From assembly GCF_010692725.1 (NCBI RefSeq), contig NZ_JAAFZB010000093.1, forward strand, positions 248,001 through 312,000: a stretch of 64,000 nucleotides of DNA, written 5' to 3'. The notes under the pieces were generated by a model, which made no database searches, was not told the DNA's origin, and was given only the letters and a program-made list of their open reading frames with translations. The position numbers and the translations under genes are program-made. Positions 27,987 to 36,346 of the stretch are shown here, piece after piece (position 1 is the stretch's first letter; the number at the start of each line of letters is the position of its first letter). The DNA comes from Flavihumibacter soli (lineage in GTDB: Bacteria > Bacteroidota > Bacteroidia > Sphingobacteriales > Sphingobacteriaceae).

Positions 27987-28922
27987 CTATCGCTGGTTCG
28001 CAAGAAGATACAGGACCGCCATCCTTACCGCAACGCCGTTTTCGACCTGGTTCAAAATAATGGATTGCGTGCTATCAGCAACGTCACTGGTGATCTCCAC
28101 ACCCCGGTTAATTGGCCCTGGATGCATTACCGTGATCTCTTTGCCAAGTGAGTCGAGAATTTGTTTGTTCAAACCATACATCATTGAATATTCTCTTAGT
28201 GAAGGGAAATACTTGATGTCCTGGCGTTCAAGCTGAATCCGAAGCATATTGGCCACATCACACCATTTTAATGCCTTCAGCAGATTATGTTCGACTTTTA
28301 CGCCCAATGCGCCGATGTATTTCGGGATCAGGGTGGTGGGCCCGCATACCATTACTTCGGCGCCCAGCTTTTGTAAACATAAAATATTTGAAAGAGCCAC
28401 TCTTGAATGCAATACATCACCAATGATTGCTACTTTCTTACCGGCCACTTCACCATATTTCTCACGTATTGAAAAAGCATCCAGCAGTGCCTGGGTCGGG
28501 TGCTCATGAGCGCCATCTCCGGCATTTACGATCTGAGCCTTAATGTGCTTGCTGAGGAAAACGCCGGCACCAGCGTATGGGTGCCGCATAACCACCATGT
28601 CGACTTTCATTGCCAAGATGTTATTCACGGTATCTATCAGTGTTTCCCCCTTGCTAACGGAGGATGACGACGCTGCGAAATTAACTATGTCGGCCGAAAG
28701 CCGCTTCTCAGCAAGCTCAAAAGAGAGCTTGGTTCGGGTGGAGTTTTCAAAGAAGATATTTGCTATAGTGATATCCCGCAGGGATGGCACCTTTTTAATG
28801 GGGCGGTTGATGACATCCTTGAAATTTCGGGCCGTATCCAGGATTAGCTCGATATCATTTACTGTCAGGTCTTTTATGCCTAATAAATGTCTGGTACTGA
28901 GTTTCTGAGCTTGATCGGGCAT
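27987..28922 (-). CDS. pyrB: aspartate carbamoyltransferase catalytic subunit
   Basis: Makes carbamoyl aspartate from carbamoyl phosphate and aspartate, the committed step of pyrimidine synthesis. The 311-residue protein has the carbamoyl phosphate site FFENSTRT (57-64), the Ser/Lys loop SSSVSKGET and HPTQALLD (141-148). It follows pyrR with a one-base overlap (TAATG), so the pair is co-translated. No regulatory chain (pyrI) is present here. Regulation by pyrR is plausible but no RNA binding loop was recognised upstream. Confidence 0.96.
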   Translation of the reverse strand: MPDQAQKLSTRHLLGIKDLTVNDIELILDTARNFKDVINRPIKKVPSLRDITIANIFFENSTRTKLSFELAEKRLSADIVNFAASSSSVSKGETLIDTVNNILAMKVDMVVMRHPYAGAGVFLSKHIKAQIVNAGDGAHEHPTQALLDAFSIREKYGEVAGKKVAIIGDVLHSRVALSNILCLQKLGAEVMVCGPTTLIPKYIGALGVKVEHNLLKALKWCDVANMLRIQLERQDIKYFPSLREYSMMYGLNKQILDSLGKEITVMHPGPINRGVEITSDVADSTQSIILNQVENGVAVRMAVLYLLANQR

Positions 28923-29458
28923 TATTCTTCGGATAATAACGTTACTTTATCTTCACCATCGGTTTCCTTCCAGCTAACTTTAACTTTTTGTGAATTAATG
29001 GTATCTACTTTTATTCCAATATAATCCGCTTCAATCGGGACATGCCGGGAATAGCGGCGGTCAACAAGCGTCAATAATTCAACTTTCGCCGGCCGGCCGA
29101 ATGCCTGCATCGCATCCATTGCTGAACGGATGGTGCGTCCGGTCCATAGCACGTCATCCATCAGGATCACCTTTTTGCCTTCAATAATAAAATCTATCTG
29201 GGTACTGCTTGGATTTAAGATACCCTCCTTAAAATCATCCCGGAAAAAAGTGATATCCAGATTGCCGGTAAGGATAGGGTTATTGGGAAAGAGTTTTTCT
29301 ATTTCGGCAACAATACGGTTAGCCAGGTAAATTCCCCGGGGTTGAATACCTAAAATAACCGAATCGGAAAAGTCGTTGTGATTTTCTATTAACTGATGAC
29401 AAAGACGCTGGATGGTTATCTGGAATTTCGGACCGTCAAGCAAGGTTAGTTTTTGCAT
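28922..29458 (-). CDS. pyrR: bifunctional pyr operon regulator / uracil phosphoribosyltransferase
   Basis: A 178-residue type I phosphoribosyltransferase with the PRPP motif VILMDDVLWTGRT (97-109) and the N-terminal ILGIQPRGIYLA of PyrR. In Gram-positive bacteria PyrR binds pyr mRNA leaders; in Bacteroidota the RNA-binding role is less certain, and the protein may act mainly as a uracil phosphoribosyltransferase. It is first in a two-gene operon with pyrB. A -7 box (TACTTTTG, 29482-29475) lies 16 bases before the ATG, too close to leave room for a long attenuator leader. Confidence 0.92.
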   Translation of the reverse strand: MQKLTLLDGPKFQITIQRLCHQLIENHNDFSDSVILGIQPRGIYLANRIVAEIEKLFPNNPILTGNLDITFFRDDFKEGILNPSSTQIDFIIEGKKVILMDDVLWTGRTIRSAMDAMQAFGRPAKVELLTLVDRRYSRHVPIEADYIGIKVDTINSQKVKVSWKETDGEDKVTLLSEE

Positions 29459-29474
29459 CTTGGTGTGATTTGAG

Positions 29475-29482
29475 CAAAAGTA
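29475..29482 (-). promoter_or_regulatory. -7 box of pyrR-pyrB
   Basis: TACTTTTG on the minus strand matches TAnnTTTG and ends 16 bases before the pyrR start, predicting a leader of only about ten bases. Confidence 0.5.
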
Positions 29483-29560
29483 GAAAAAAAAATGTATTTC
29501 CTGTTTCAGAGAAGCAATTGGCTGGCAAATTAGCTTGAAGGGGTACCGAACATTTTTGTC

Positions 29561-29700
29561 CCGCAGATTTTCGCGGAAAAGGATCGCAGATTTTCGCAGA
29601 ACATAAAACCTGTTGAATTCCAGACCAATACAGCTACGTGCAGAATCTCAAATAACGCTCTCTGGCTGATCTGCGACTCTTATCTGCGCCGATCTGCGGG
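29561..29700. repeat. intergenic cluster of CGCAGAT elements
   Basis: GCAGATTTTCGC occurs at 29563-29574 and again at 29586-29597, 23 bases apart; its core returns three times in reverse orientation (ATCTGCG at 29669, 29682 and 29692). The stretch between the pyrR promoter and the rpsA terminator holds nothing else. Similar intergenic strings are common in related genomes as I recall, so this is probably a dispersed non-coding repeat that can fold as an imperfect hairpin. Confidence 0.6.
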
Positions 29701-29760
29701 AAACTTGTTTTGCCTGCCCCATATTATCGCAGAAAATAGTATCTGGCACATAGCGGGCAC

Positions 29761-29792
29761 AAAAAAAGCCTCCCCGAAAACGGAGAGGCTTT
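29761..29792 (-). terminator. intrinsic terminator of rpsA
   Basis: Minus strand AAAGCCTCTCCG and CGGGGAGGCTTT pair around TTTT and end in seven T, 20 bases after the rpsA stop. Confidence 0.9.
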
Positions 29793-29812
29793 GAAGTATA
29801 GTTTGAAAAGAA

Positions 29813-31783
29813 TTACTCAGCTGACTCAGCAGATTCTTCAGAGTCTTTTGCTTTTTTAGCTTTATTCTCTGCGCCTTCCATTTGCTGTTTCAGTTGTGCA
29901 AGAACTCCTAAGTCACCTAATGTAGATTTCTCAACAGAGTCTTTCACCTTCTTCACAGCGCTGATAGTTGCTTTTGCATCTTTCTTCTTCTGGTTCATTT
30001 CTTCTTTACGCTCTTCAGCTTTTACCTCTTCCCAGATACGGGCGTGAGATACAACGATGCGTTTCGAATCTTTATTGAACTCGATGATCTTGAAGTCAGC
30101 GGTTTCGTCAGCTTTAACTGAAGATCCATCTTCTTTAGCCATATGCTTGGTAGGGGCGAAGCCTTCTACACCATATGGTAAAGCAACGATAGCACCTTTA
30201 TCAGTTACTTTCAATACCGTTCCCTCGTGAACTGAATCAAGAGTGAAGATAGTTTCGAAAGTTTCCCAAGGGTTTTCTTCTAATTGCTTATGACCTAAGC
30301 TTAATTTGCGGTTAGCTTCGTCAAGTTCTAAAACAACCACATCTAATTCTTCACCAACTTTAGTGAATTCATTCGGGTGATTGATCTTTTTAGACCATGA
30401 TAAATCCGAAATATGGATCAGACCATCGATTCCTTCTTCGATCTCAACAAACACACCGAAGTTAGTCATGTTCTTAACAACAGCTTTGTGCTGGCTTCCA
30501 ACAGGGTAACGTTCAGCAATATTTTTCCAAGGATCTGGAGTCAATTGTTTAATACCAAGGCTCATTTTGCGCTCGTTGCGATCTAAAGTTAAAACCTGAG
30601 CTTCAACTTCGTCACCAACTTTCAGGAATTCCTGAGGGTTGCGAAGGTTCTGAGACCATGACATTTCCGATACGTGGATCAAACCTTCTACACCTGGAGT
30701 GATCTCTAAGAAAGCACCGTAGTCAGCTACAGTAACAATCTTACCTTTCACTTTAGAACCTACTTCAAGAGCGGTATCTAATGCTTCCCAAGGATGTGGA
30801 GTTAATTGTTTTAAACCTAAAGCGATACGTTTTTTCTCGTCATCGAAATCTAAAACAACTACGTTGATCTTCTGATCTAAGTTTAATACTTCACGTGGAT
30901 GCTCTATGCGGCCCCATGAAATATCAGTAATGTGCAATAAACCGTCAACACCACCTAAATCGATGAAAACACCAAAGTCAGTGATATTTTTAACCGTTCC
31001 TTCCAATACCTGACCTTTTTCAAGTTTGGCAACGATCTCAGTTTTTTGGTTTTCTAAATCGTCTTCGATCAGCACTTTGTGCGATACTACCACGTTTTTA
31101 AACTCGTGGTTGATCTTAACAACTTTGAATTCCATTGTCTTGCCTACGTAAATATCGTAGTCACGGATCGGCTTAATATCGATCTGTGATCCTGGCAAGA
31201 AGGCTTCAACGCCCATAATATCTACAATCAGACCACCTTTAGTACGGCTCTTAACATAACCCGTAATAATTTTGTCCTGATCTAAAGCCTCATTAATGGT
31301 TTCCCATGAACGTTGCGTTTTGGCACGCTTGCGAGATAACACTAACTGTCCGTTAGCATCTTCCTGCGACTCAACAAACACGTCAACCGAATCGCCGATC
31401 TTCAGATCAGGCATATCGCGGAATTCAGATAATGACACTAAGCCGTCGGATTTGAATCCGATGTTTAATACCACATCCTTGTTGTTGATTGATACAACAA
31501 TACCAGAGATGATCTCTCCTTTGTTGATCGAGTTGAAAGTTCCGGCATACATGTCTTCGAACTTTTGACGGTCCTCATCACTGTAATTACCAAAACCTTT
31601 GTCATCCGCATCCCAGTCGAAATCGCCGGAAGGGGTAATCATCGTTTTTGATTTGATCTCTTCGATGGACATTGTATCAGCTTCTGATTCAATGTTTTCC
31701 TTTGCTTTAGTCGCAGTTTCTTCGCTGCTGAGTTCCGCTTGTTTAGCTTTTAACTCTTTTTCAGCTTCTAGTTTTTTGGCCAT
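29813..31783 (-). CDS. rpsA: 30S ribosomal protein S1
   Basis: Binds mRNA on the 30S subunit and helps initiate translation of structured messages. The 656-residue protein has an acidic N-terminal extension of about 90 residues, then six S1 RNA-binding domains, seen as repeated VKNITDFGVFIDLGGVDGLL-type segments each ending in LSLG or ALGLKQL. A Lys/Glu-rich C-terminal tail follows. The extension is typical of Bacteroidota S1. The mRNA appears to start with a stem-loop (31803-31823) directly before an AGGAG, an arrangement suited to autoregulation or stability control. Terminator and promoter are clear, so it is a single-gene unit. Confidence 0.97.
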   Translation of the reverse strand: MAKKLEAEKELKAKQAELSSEETATKAKENIESEADTMSIEEIKSKTMITPSGDFDWDADDKGFGNYSDEDRQKFEDMYAGTFNSINKGEIISGIVVSINNKDVVLNIGFKSDGLVSLSEFRDMPDLKIGDSVDVFVESQEDANGQLVLSRKRAKTQRSWETINEALDQDKIITGYVKSRTKGGLIVDIMGVEAFLPGSQIDIKPIRDYDIYVGKTMEFKVVKINHEFKNVVVSHKVLIEDDLENQKTEIVAKLEKGQVLEGTVKNITDFGVFIDLGGVDGLLHITDISWGRIEHPREVLNLDQKINVVVLDFDDEKKRIALGLKQLTPHPWEALDTALEVGSKVKGKIVTVADYGAFLEITPGVEGLIHVSEMSWSQNLRNPQEFLKVGDEVEAQVLTLDRNERKMSLGIKQLTPDPWKNIAERYPVGSQHKAVVKNMTNFGVFVEIEEGIDGLIHISDLSWSKKINHPNEFTKVGEELDVVVLELDEANRKLSLGHKQLEENPWETFETIFTLDSVHEGTVLKVTDKGAIVALPYGVEGFAPTKHMAKEDGSSVKADETADFKIIEFNKDSKRIVVSHARIWEEVKAEERKEEMNQKKKDAKATISAVKKVKDSVEKSTLGDLGVLAQLKQQMEGAENKAKKAKDSEESAESAE

Positions 31784-31795
31784 TAATTAATTTAT

Positions 31796-31823
31796 CTCCT
31801 TTGTTCCGACATTAAATCGGAAC
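31796..31823 (-). promoter_or_regulatory. rpsA leader: 5' stem-loop plus Shine-Dalgarno-like site
   Basis: Minus strand GTTCCGA and TCGGAAC (31823-31817 and 31809-31803) form a 7-bp stem with a TTTAATG loop. AGGAG (31800-31796) follows, 12 bases before the ATG. Given the promoter box at 31832-31825, the stem-loop should lie at the very 5' end of the mRNA. Confidence 0.65.
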
Positions 31824-31824
31824 G

Positions 31825-31854
31825 CAAAGGTAAAAAAATACCTTTTTAAACAAA
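31825..31854 (-). promoter_or_regulatory. promoter of rpsA
   Basis: Minus strand TTTG (31854-31851), 18 bases, TACCTTTG (31832-31825): an exact match to the Bacteroidota TTTG-N17-23-TAnnTTTG promoter. Confidence 0.82.
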
Positions 31855-31970
31855 AAGAATTTGAAAGCTTTATTTACTGATTATTAGGGTGTTCAGGAAC
31901 AACGAAAGAAATCTGAGCCTTGCAAGGCATCAGGCCTGTCTTATAGAAGGATTAGAGCATTTCATTTATG

Positions 31971-33212
31971 CTATGCAGACCGGCGCAGATAATTTGCTTT
32001 TATGATGCGTTCAATTGTCTCAACGGCTTTCTCAACGCCATTTTCCGCATTAATTTTTTTTGCAATGGTAATGCTGTTTCGGTATAGTTTTTCATCTGTC
32101 AGAAGTTGCCTGACGCCCTTATCAAACTTTTCTGCAGTAAACCTCGGTAAAGGAAGAGGTTTTACAGCAACCCCTTTTCGATGAGCGAGATCTCCCCAGA
32201 AGTACTGATCGCCAAAGGGAAAAACAGGAGGGCATATGAACATTGGTTTGCCAGCACGGAGGCATTCGGCAGTTGTCCCTAATCCGCCATGGTGTATAAT
32301 GGCTCTCATTCTAGGAAACAGCGCATCGAATGGTGCAGAATCAATGATCTTTATATTAGGGCTGTCTGATAAATTCCACTCACCCCAGCCTTTAATGATG
32401 ATAAAACGTTCATCAAATTTACTGATGCAATCTATTATCAGATCGTGTAATTCTTTTGCGACCGGCATACTGCTAAATGTAATGAGCAAGGGGGGCTTAC
32501 CACTGCTGATGAACTGGTCTAGTTCAGGATCCAGTTCGTTTTTTGTCTGCGAAAACCAGAAGCCTGTCAGGTGGTGGTTGTTTGCCCAATCTTCCGGTCT
32601 GTCTAAAAAATGCTTGCTGATACCATAGATTCCGGGAATGCCCTGGAGCTCCGGGAGATCTTCCGATAAACCATGCTGCAACCGAAACTGCTCTATGGGC
32701 TTTTTAAAAAACATGAATCGAAGCTCATTAAATTTATAACTCCACCGGTTTAGGAATGCGGGAATTTTCAATCCGCTCATGATCGGGTTCAAAAAAGCGG
32801 TTGTCTCCTCCATTGCGGGTACAACGGCCGCACGAATGGCATGACAATCAAGCTGGGTAAGAAACACATCGGCAAGGGTCTTCGTGCGATAGATCACGAG
32901 GTCACTCTCCTGTGCCATTTTGTAAAATTCATTCAGGGAAGTTTTTATAATAGGGTAGATAAACTTCTTCAGATTTCGTTTCAAATGAAACAGGTTGACT
33001 TTCATGATCTGCTGCCCCTGCTTCGAATTGATCATGAATTCCGAATCAATATTTACCGGGTGAAAATTAATATGGTGGCTTTCGACAAGGGTTCGAAAAT
33101 TTTTGGCCGTACAGAGCGTAACAGTATGGCCACGACGAGCAAGTGCCTCGCCTAATATGGCGAACGGCTGCACATCACCGCGTGTGCCAAGGGTAAATAA
33201 GGTAATTTTCAT
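31971..33212 (-). CDS. GT1-type glycosyltransferase (UGT/sterol glucosyltransferase-like)
   Basis: A 413-residue GT-B enzyme. The N-terminus MKITLFTLGTRGDVQPF plus LGEALARRGHTVTLCTA is the acceptor-domain signature of the GT1/GT28-like branch. The C-terminal sugar-nucleotide site is IIHHGGLGTTAECLRAGKP followed by PFGDQYFWGDL. The frame is open upstream but the ATG at 33212 is where the family starts. Members glycosylate hydrophobic acceptors such as sterols, macrolides or carotenoids; the acceptor here is unknown. It stands alone on the minus strand with no biosynthetic neighbours. The nucleotide sugar donor (UDP or dTDP linked) is also open. Confidence 0.88.
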   Translation of the reverse strand: MKITLFTLGTRGDVQPFAILGEALARRGHTVTLCTAKNFRTLVESHHINFHPVNIDSEFMINSKQGQQIMKVNLFHLKRNLKKFIYPIIKTSLNEFYKMAQESDLVIYRTKTLADVFLTQLDCHAIRAAVVPAMEETTAFLNPIMSGLKIPAFLNRWSYKFNELRFMFFKKPIEQFRLQHGLSEDLPELQGIPGIYGISKHFLDRPEDWANNHHLTGFWFSQTKNELDPELDQFISSGKPPLLITFSSMPVAKELHDLIIDCISKFDERFIIIKGWGEWNLSDSPNIKIIDSAPFDALFPRMRAIIHHGGLGTTAECLRAGKPMFICPPVFPFGDQYFWGDLAHRKGVAVKPLPLPRFTAEKFDKGVRQLLTDEKLYRNSITIAKKINAENGVEKAVETIERIIKANYLRRSA

Positions 33213-33380
33213 CAGCCAATTGCTTTTCAAAACCGAAAGCGATGGCACCCTATGGGTGACCAACCTCCTTCAGCCAGGTATCTTGCAGTTTAAACCCCGG
33301 GTTTCCCGAAAGGTTTAGTTGTTTTTTTAAACTGCTAAGAGAAATGGAGTTTCGCCTACATTAAAACAGGTGAATGAGAT

Positions 33381-33926
33381 TTATTTCCAACCCATACGGG
33401 AAGCCAGTGAAGTGATATGGGCAAGGTGATGATTACAATGCCAGGCATAAAGCAGGATTGCGCTGGAAAGTCTATACTCTTTGCCGGCTTCAGGGTGAAC
33501 ATAGACCTTATCCAGGTCTGTTTCGTCCAGGGATCGAAGAAGGAACACCCATTTACTATGCAAGGCCCGGATTAAGGTTAGTGGAGTTTCTACTTCCATG
33601 ATCCTGCTATCAGCAAGTTCCGCCCATCGATCTTCATGGTAAGGTTTGATTACCGGTTTATCCTCTGTGAGGGCAAGTTTAAACCGTATCAGGCTGTTCA
33701 TATGGCTGTCGGCGCAGTGATGCACAACTTGTCTTACTGTCCAGCCACCCGGGCGGTAGGGGGTATCGAGTTGCGCTTCCGAAAGCTGGCCAACCAGGCC
33801 TGTTAGTTTTTCCGGGAAAGAGGCAATATCTGCGATTGAAACGTCGATTGATTCTTTCTCAATACTCGAAGGTTCTGTAAATTTACCAATGGGGTACTGT
33901 AGCTGAAATAATTCCGGATTTTCCAT
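33381..33926 (-). CDS. YfiT/DinB-superfamily putative thiol transferase
   Basis: A 181-residue four-helix protein of the DinB/YfiT group. The opening LQYPIGKF, the GGWTVRQVVHHCADSHMN segment and the last helix AWHCNHHLAHI give the three histidines that bind the metal in this fold. The subgroup is usually annotated as bacillithiol transferase or metal-dependent hydrolase. Bacillithiol is reported for some Bacteroidota, but no bsh genes are visible here, so the cosubstrate is uncertain. It is separated by 15 bases from cmk, in the same direction, and may be co-transcribed with it. Confidence 0.82.
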   Translation of the reverse strand: MENPELFQLQYPIGKFTEPSSIEKESIDVSIADIASFPEKLTGLVGQLSEAQLDTPYRPGGWTVRQVVHHCADSHMNSLIRFKLALTEDKPVIKPYHEDRWAELADSRIMEVETPLTLIRALHSKWVFLLRSLDETDLDKVYVHPEAGKEYRLSSAILLYAWHCNHHLAHITSLASRMGWK

Positions 33927-33941
33927 CCGGTAATTTAAGCA

Positions 33942-34616
33942 TTACTGGATAAAAGGCAATATCCTTTCAAGTGCAAATTCAAGTTGCTGCTTTTCATTCA
34001 GCGTCGTATTATCCAGGACTATCGCGTCTTTGGCTCGGGTTAGGGGGCTCTCTTTACGGGTAGTATCCAGGAAGTCGCGATGAGCGAGATTGTCAAAGAT
34101 ATCCTCAAGTGATATCTCTTCACCTTTTGACTTAAGCTCTTTGAACCTCCGCTCGGCACGGATCTTCGGATCAGCGGTCATAAAAATCTTTACTTCCGCA
34201 AAGGGGAAAACGGTGGTGCCAATATCACGACCATCCATGACGATGTTTTTTGATTTTCCCATTCGCTGTTGCTGCCTGACCATCTCCTTGCGGACAGCTT
34301 TGATGGCACTCACTTCGCTAACGAGTTCGGACACGTGCATCTGCCTGATCTCTTCCGACACTTCTTCATCATTTAGTGTGATATGCGTTTGATAGTCACG
34401 GGAATGGAAATTGAGGTGGATATCTTTCAGTGCCTGTTCGATCGCGGCGCTATCGTTTAAGCTTATGTTATTCCGAATAAAAAAAAGTGTTACAGCCCGG
34501 TACATCGCACCGCTGTCAACGTAAATAAAATGTAGCTTTTTCGCCAGCGCTTTCGCCAGGGTACTTTTACCGCATGATGAGTATCCATCAATGGCAACAA
34601 CAATATTTTTACTCAT
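33942..34616 (-). CDS. cmk: cytidylate kinase
   Basis: Phosphorylates CMP and dCMP with ATP. The 224-residue protein has the P-loop GYSSCGKST (11-19), the CMP-binding VDSGAMYRAVTLF and the conserved MDGRDIGTTVFP. The long upstream frame is open, but the ATG at 34616 follows a TACCTTTG box (34631-34624) by 7 bases and gives the family N-terminus MSKNIVVAIDG. The transcript would be nearly leaderless. It is divergent from arfB with only 49 bases between the start codons, so promoters overlap. Confidence 0.95.
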   Translation of the reverse strand: MSKNIVVAIDGYSSCGKSTLAKALAKKLHFIYVDSGAMYRAVTLFFIRNNISLNDSAAIEQALKDIHLNFHSRDYQTHITLNDEEVSEEIRQMHVSELVSEVSAIKAVRKEMVRQQQRMGKSKNIVMDGRDIGTTVFPFAEVKIFMTADPKIRAERRFKELKSKGEEISLEDIFDNLAHRDFLDTTRKESPLTRAKDAIVLDNTTLNEKQQLEFALERILPFIQ

Positions 34617-34623
34617 AGGGGGA

Positions 34624-34631
34624 CAAAGGTA
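34624..34631 (-). promoter_or_regulatory. -7 box of cmk
   Basis: TACCTTTG on the minus strand fits TAnnTTTG; only 7 bases separate it from the cmk ATG. The -33 region is shared with the divergent arfB start and has no clear TTTG. Confidence 0.5.
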
Positions 34632-34665
34632 AAATTTGCTGTTATAATTGTTAATAATTTTTATT

Positions 34666-35073
34666 ATGCTGATTTCAAAACAAGATATTTTAAGGGAAGT
34701 AAGTTTTAAAACTTCCCGAAGTGGTGGCAAAGGCGGGCAGAATGTAAATAAAGTTTCCAGCAAAGTAGAACTGAATCTTGACGTTGAGCGGACGCAGCTT
34801 TTTTCGGAGGAACAGAAACAATTGCTGAAGCAGAAATTAAGGAAGCGGATAAACTCGGAAGGAATTCTGCAGGTTATTACGGAAGAGGAACGGAGTCAGT
34901 ACCTGAACAAGGAACGCAGCCTGGAAAAGCTAATCGAGCTGCTGGGCCACGCTTTACACAAACCCAAATTACGTAAAGCCACCAAACCCGGAAAGGCAGC
35001 AGTAGAAAAGCGTTTAAAAAATAAGCTTCAGAATGCTATGAAGAAGATCAATAGAAAGGGACTGGAGTTTTAA
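34666..35073 (+). CDS. arfB: ribosome rescue peptidyl-tRNA hydrolase ArfB-like
   Basis: A 135-residue protein that should free ribosomes stalled at mRNA ends by hydrolysing peptidyl-tRNA. Gly23-Gly24-Gln25 in SGGKGGQNVNK is the catalytic GGQ motif of class I release factors, followed by the VNKVSSKVEL of the domain. The C-terminus is a basic tail (RLKNKLQNAMKKINRKG) that enters the empty mRNA channel. There are no codon-recognition domains, which separates it from RF1/RF2. The ATG at 34666 was chosen over the TTG at 34648 because it matches the family length of about 135-140. Confidence 0.92.
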   Translation: MLISKQDILREVSFKTSRSGGKGGQNVNKVSSKVELNLDVERTQLFSEEQKQLLKQKLRKRINSEGILQVITEEERSQYLNKERSLEKLIELLGHALHKPKLRKATKPGKAAVEKRLKNKLQNAMKKINRKGLEF

Positions 35074-35324
35074 ACAGGTATGAGGTACGGCTGAGTTTCA
35101 TAACCCAGTAGGCAAAACATTTATGGTCTTCTATTTACGGTCATGCCGCCTACGGGGCATTGTGAATTATATTTTGATTGCTCTACCAACCTGTTGCCAA
35201 TATGGGGCAGATCGAGTAAAGTCAAAAAAAAGTTCTAGTGGAACATGCGGAAGCAGTCTGTAGCTGATCCTAGTCTGAAATCTAAGGTCTAATATCTAAG
35301 TATTAAATACACTAATACTTTAAT
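35074..35324. other. gene-free spacer
   Basis: Between arfB and the convergent lpxR-like gene no coding sequence, hairpin terminator or repeat was recognised. The right end is AT-rich. Confidence 0.5.
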
Positions 35325-36287
35325 TCAATTAAACCTGTAGTAGAAAGCCCCCGAACCGTACTGATGCGCCCTGGCACTGCTTTGAATCTCCCGTGACTTG
35401 AAAATTACAGAGATATCGGCGGTCCAGCGTTTTTTTGAGTATATAAACCCGATTTGCTGGCTGAAAATAATTGACTTCACATCGAAGGTTATCGGGCCTT
35501 TGTCTTCCCGGAAAAAGCCTCCTTCTACAGTGGCATCGTAAACTGTATAGTAAAGTGATGGTTTTGCGTAGAAAAAAAATTCTTTCTGCTCCTCAAGCTC
35601 AGTCTTGCTGTTATGAGAAAGAGTACTTGTCGTACTCGCCGAATTGAAAAACTTGTTTACTGAACCGGCCCTGAATAATAGGCCCAGACCGGCACCAGTG
35701 AAAGTATTTCCAAGCTGAGCAAAGGAGGTAAGAGTGAAATCAGTCTTTTCATTTGCCGATCGGTGAATAAAATGATTATACTCGGCCAACACATTTAATC
35801 CAAACTCGTCTTTCACCTGGCTGTCCCAGCCTTTGATCTCATAAAAGCCAACTAATTCGTGAAGGAAAACCTGTCCGTCTTCCGCCAGTGAAGAGGGGCC
35901 GATGGTGCCTGCCTGAAAACCCACCTTTAGATTGTGTTCAGAGTTGTAAAGCCAGTTTATGCTTCCTCCCGCATATAGATAACCCGCAAAAGGGCGGTCA
36001 ATGCGGTCGGTGCTAGTGATATAACCGGATATAGGATTATACATCTTTTGCCCTGCTTCGATCTCCCAGATGCGCTTGTTTACCCGGTCCTTTAAGCGAC
36101 TTTGATCCGTTGCGTGTCTAAAGGTGAAAAACAGACCATTGGTATAGTAGCGGTCCCGTCCCAGGCCAAGGTAAGCATCGTTTTCACTGCGAAAGCCGAA
36201 TTCATTTTTATAACCAGAAGTCTGCCCTTTCGCCAAACTGCCGAATAGCGTAAGCGAAAAAAAATACAAAATAAATCTATAATTCAT
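35325..36287 (-). CDS. LpxR-family outer-membrane lipid A 3'-O-deacylase-like protein
   Basis: A 320-residue outer-membrane barrel with a signal peptide ending near LAKGQ. The LpxR hallmarks are present: Asn36-Asp37 in RSENDAYLG, DRYYTNG at 45-51, DRPFAGYLY at 97-105 and the His143 segment HELVGFYEIKGW, which matches the catalytic His region of the Salmonella enzyme. LpxR removes the 3'-acyloxyacyl chain of lipid A at the cell surface. The ATG at 36287 gives the signal peptide; the frame upstream to 36311 is not needed. It lies 35 bases after a small barrel gene in the same direction. Lipid A activity is inferred from motifs. Confidence 0.82.
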   Translation of the reverse strand: MNYRFILYFFSLTLFGSLAKGQTSGYKNEFGFRSENDAYLGLGRDRYYTNGLFFTFRHATDQSRLKDRVNKRIWEIEAGQKMYNPISGYITSTDRIDRPFAGYLYAGGSINWLYNSEHNLKVGFQAGTIGPSSLAEDGQVFLHELVGFYEIKGWDSQVKDEFGLNVLAEYNHFIHRSANEKTDFTLTSFAQLGNTFTGAGLGLLFRAGSVNKFFNSASTTSTLSHNSKTELEEQKEFFFYAKPSLYYTVYDATVEGGFFREDKGPITFDVKSIIFSQQIGFIYSKKRWTADISVIFKSREIQSSARAHQYGSGAFYYRFN

Positions 36288-36346
36288 CAATCTAATGGGA
36301 TACAACACCACGGAAATTATTGAACACTCAACAATGCCCTGTAAAT

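Noticed and set aside
29459-29560. PyrR-binding attenuator upstream of pyrR
   Set aside because: The promoter box is 16 bases from the start codon, leaving no room for an attenuator, and no matching loop was found.
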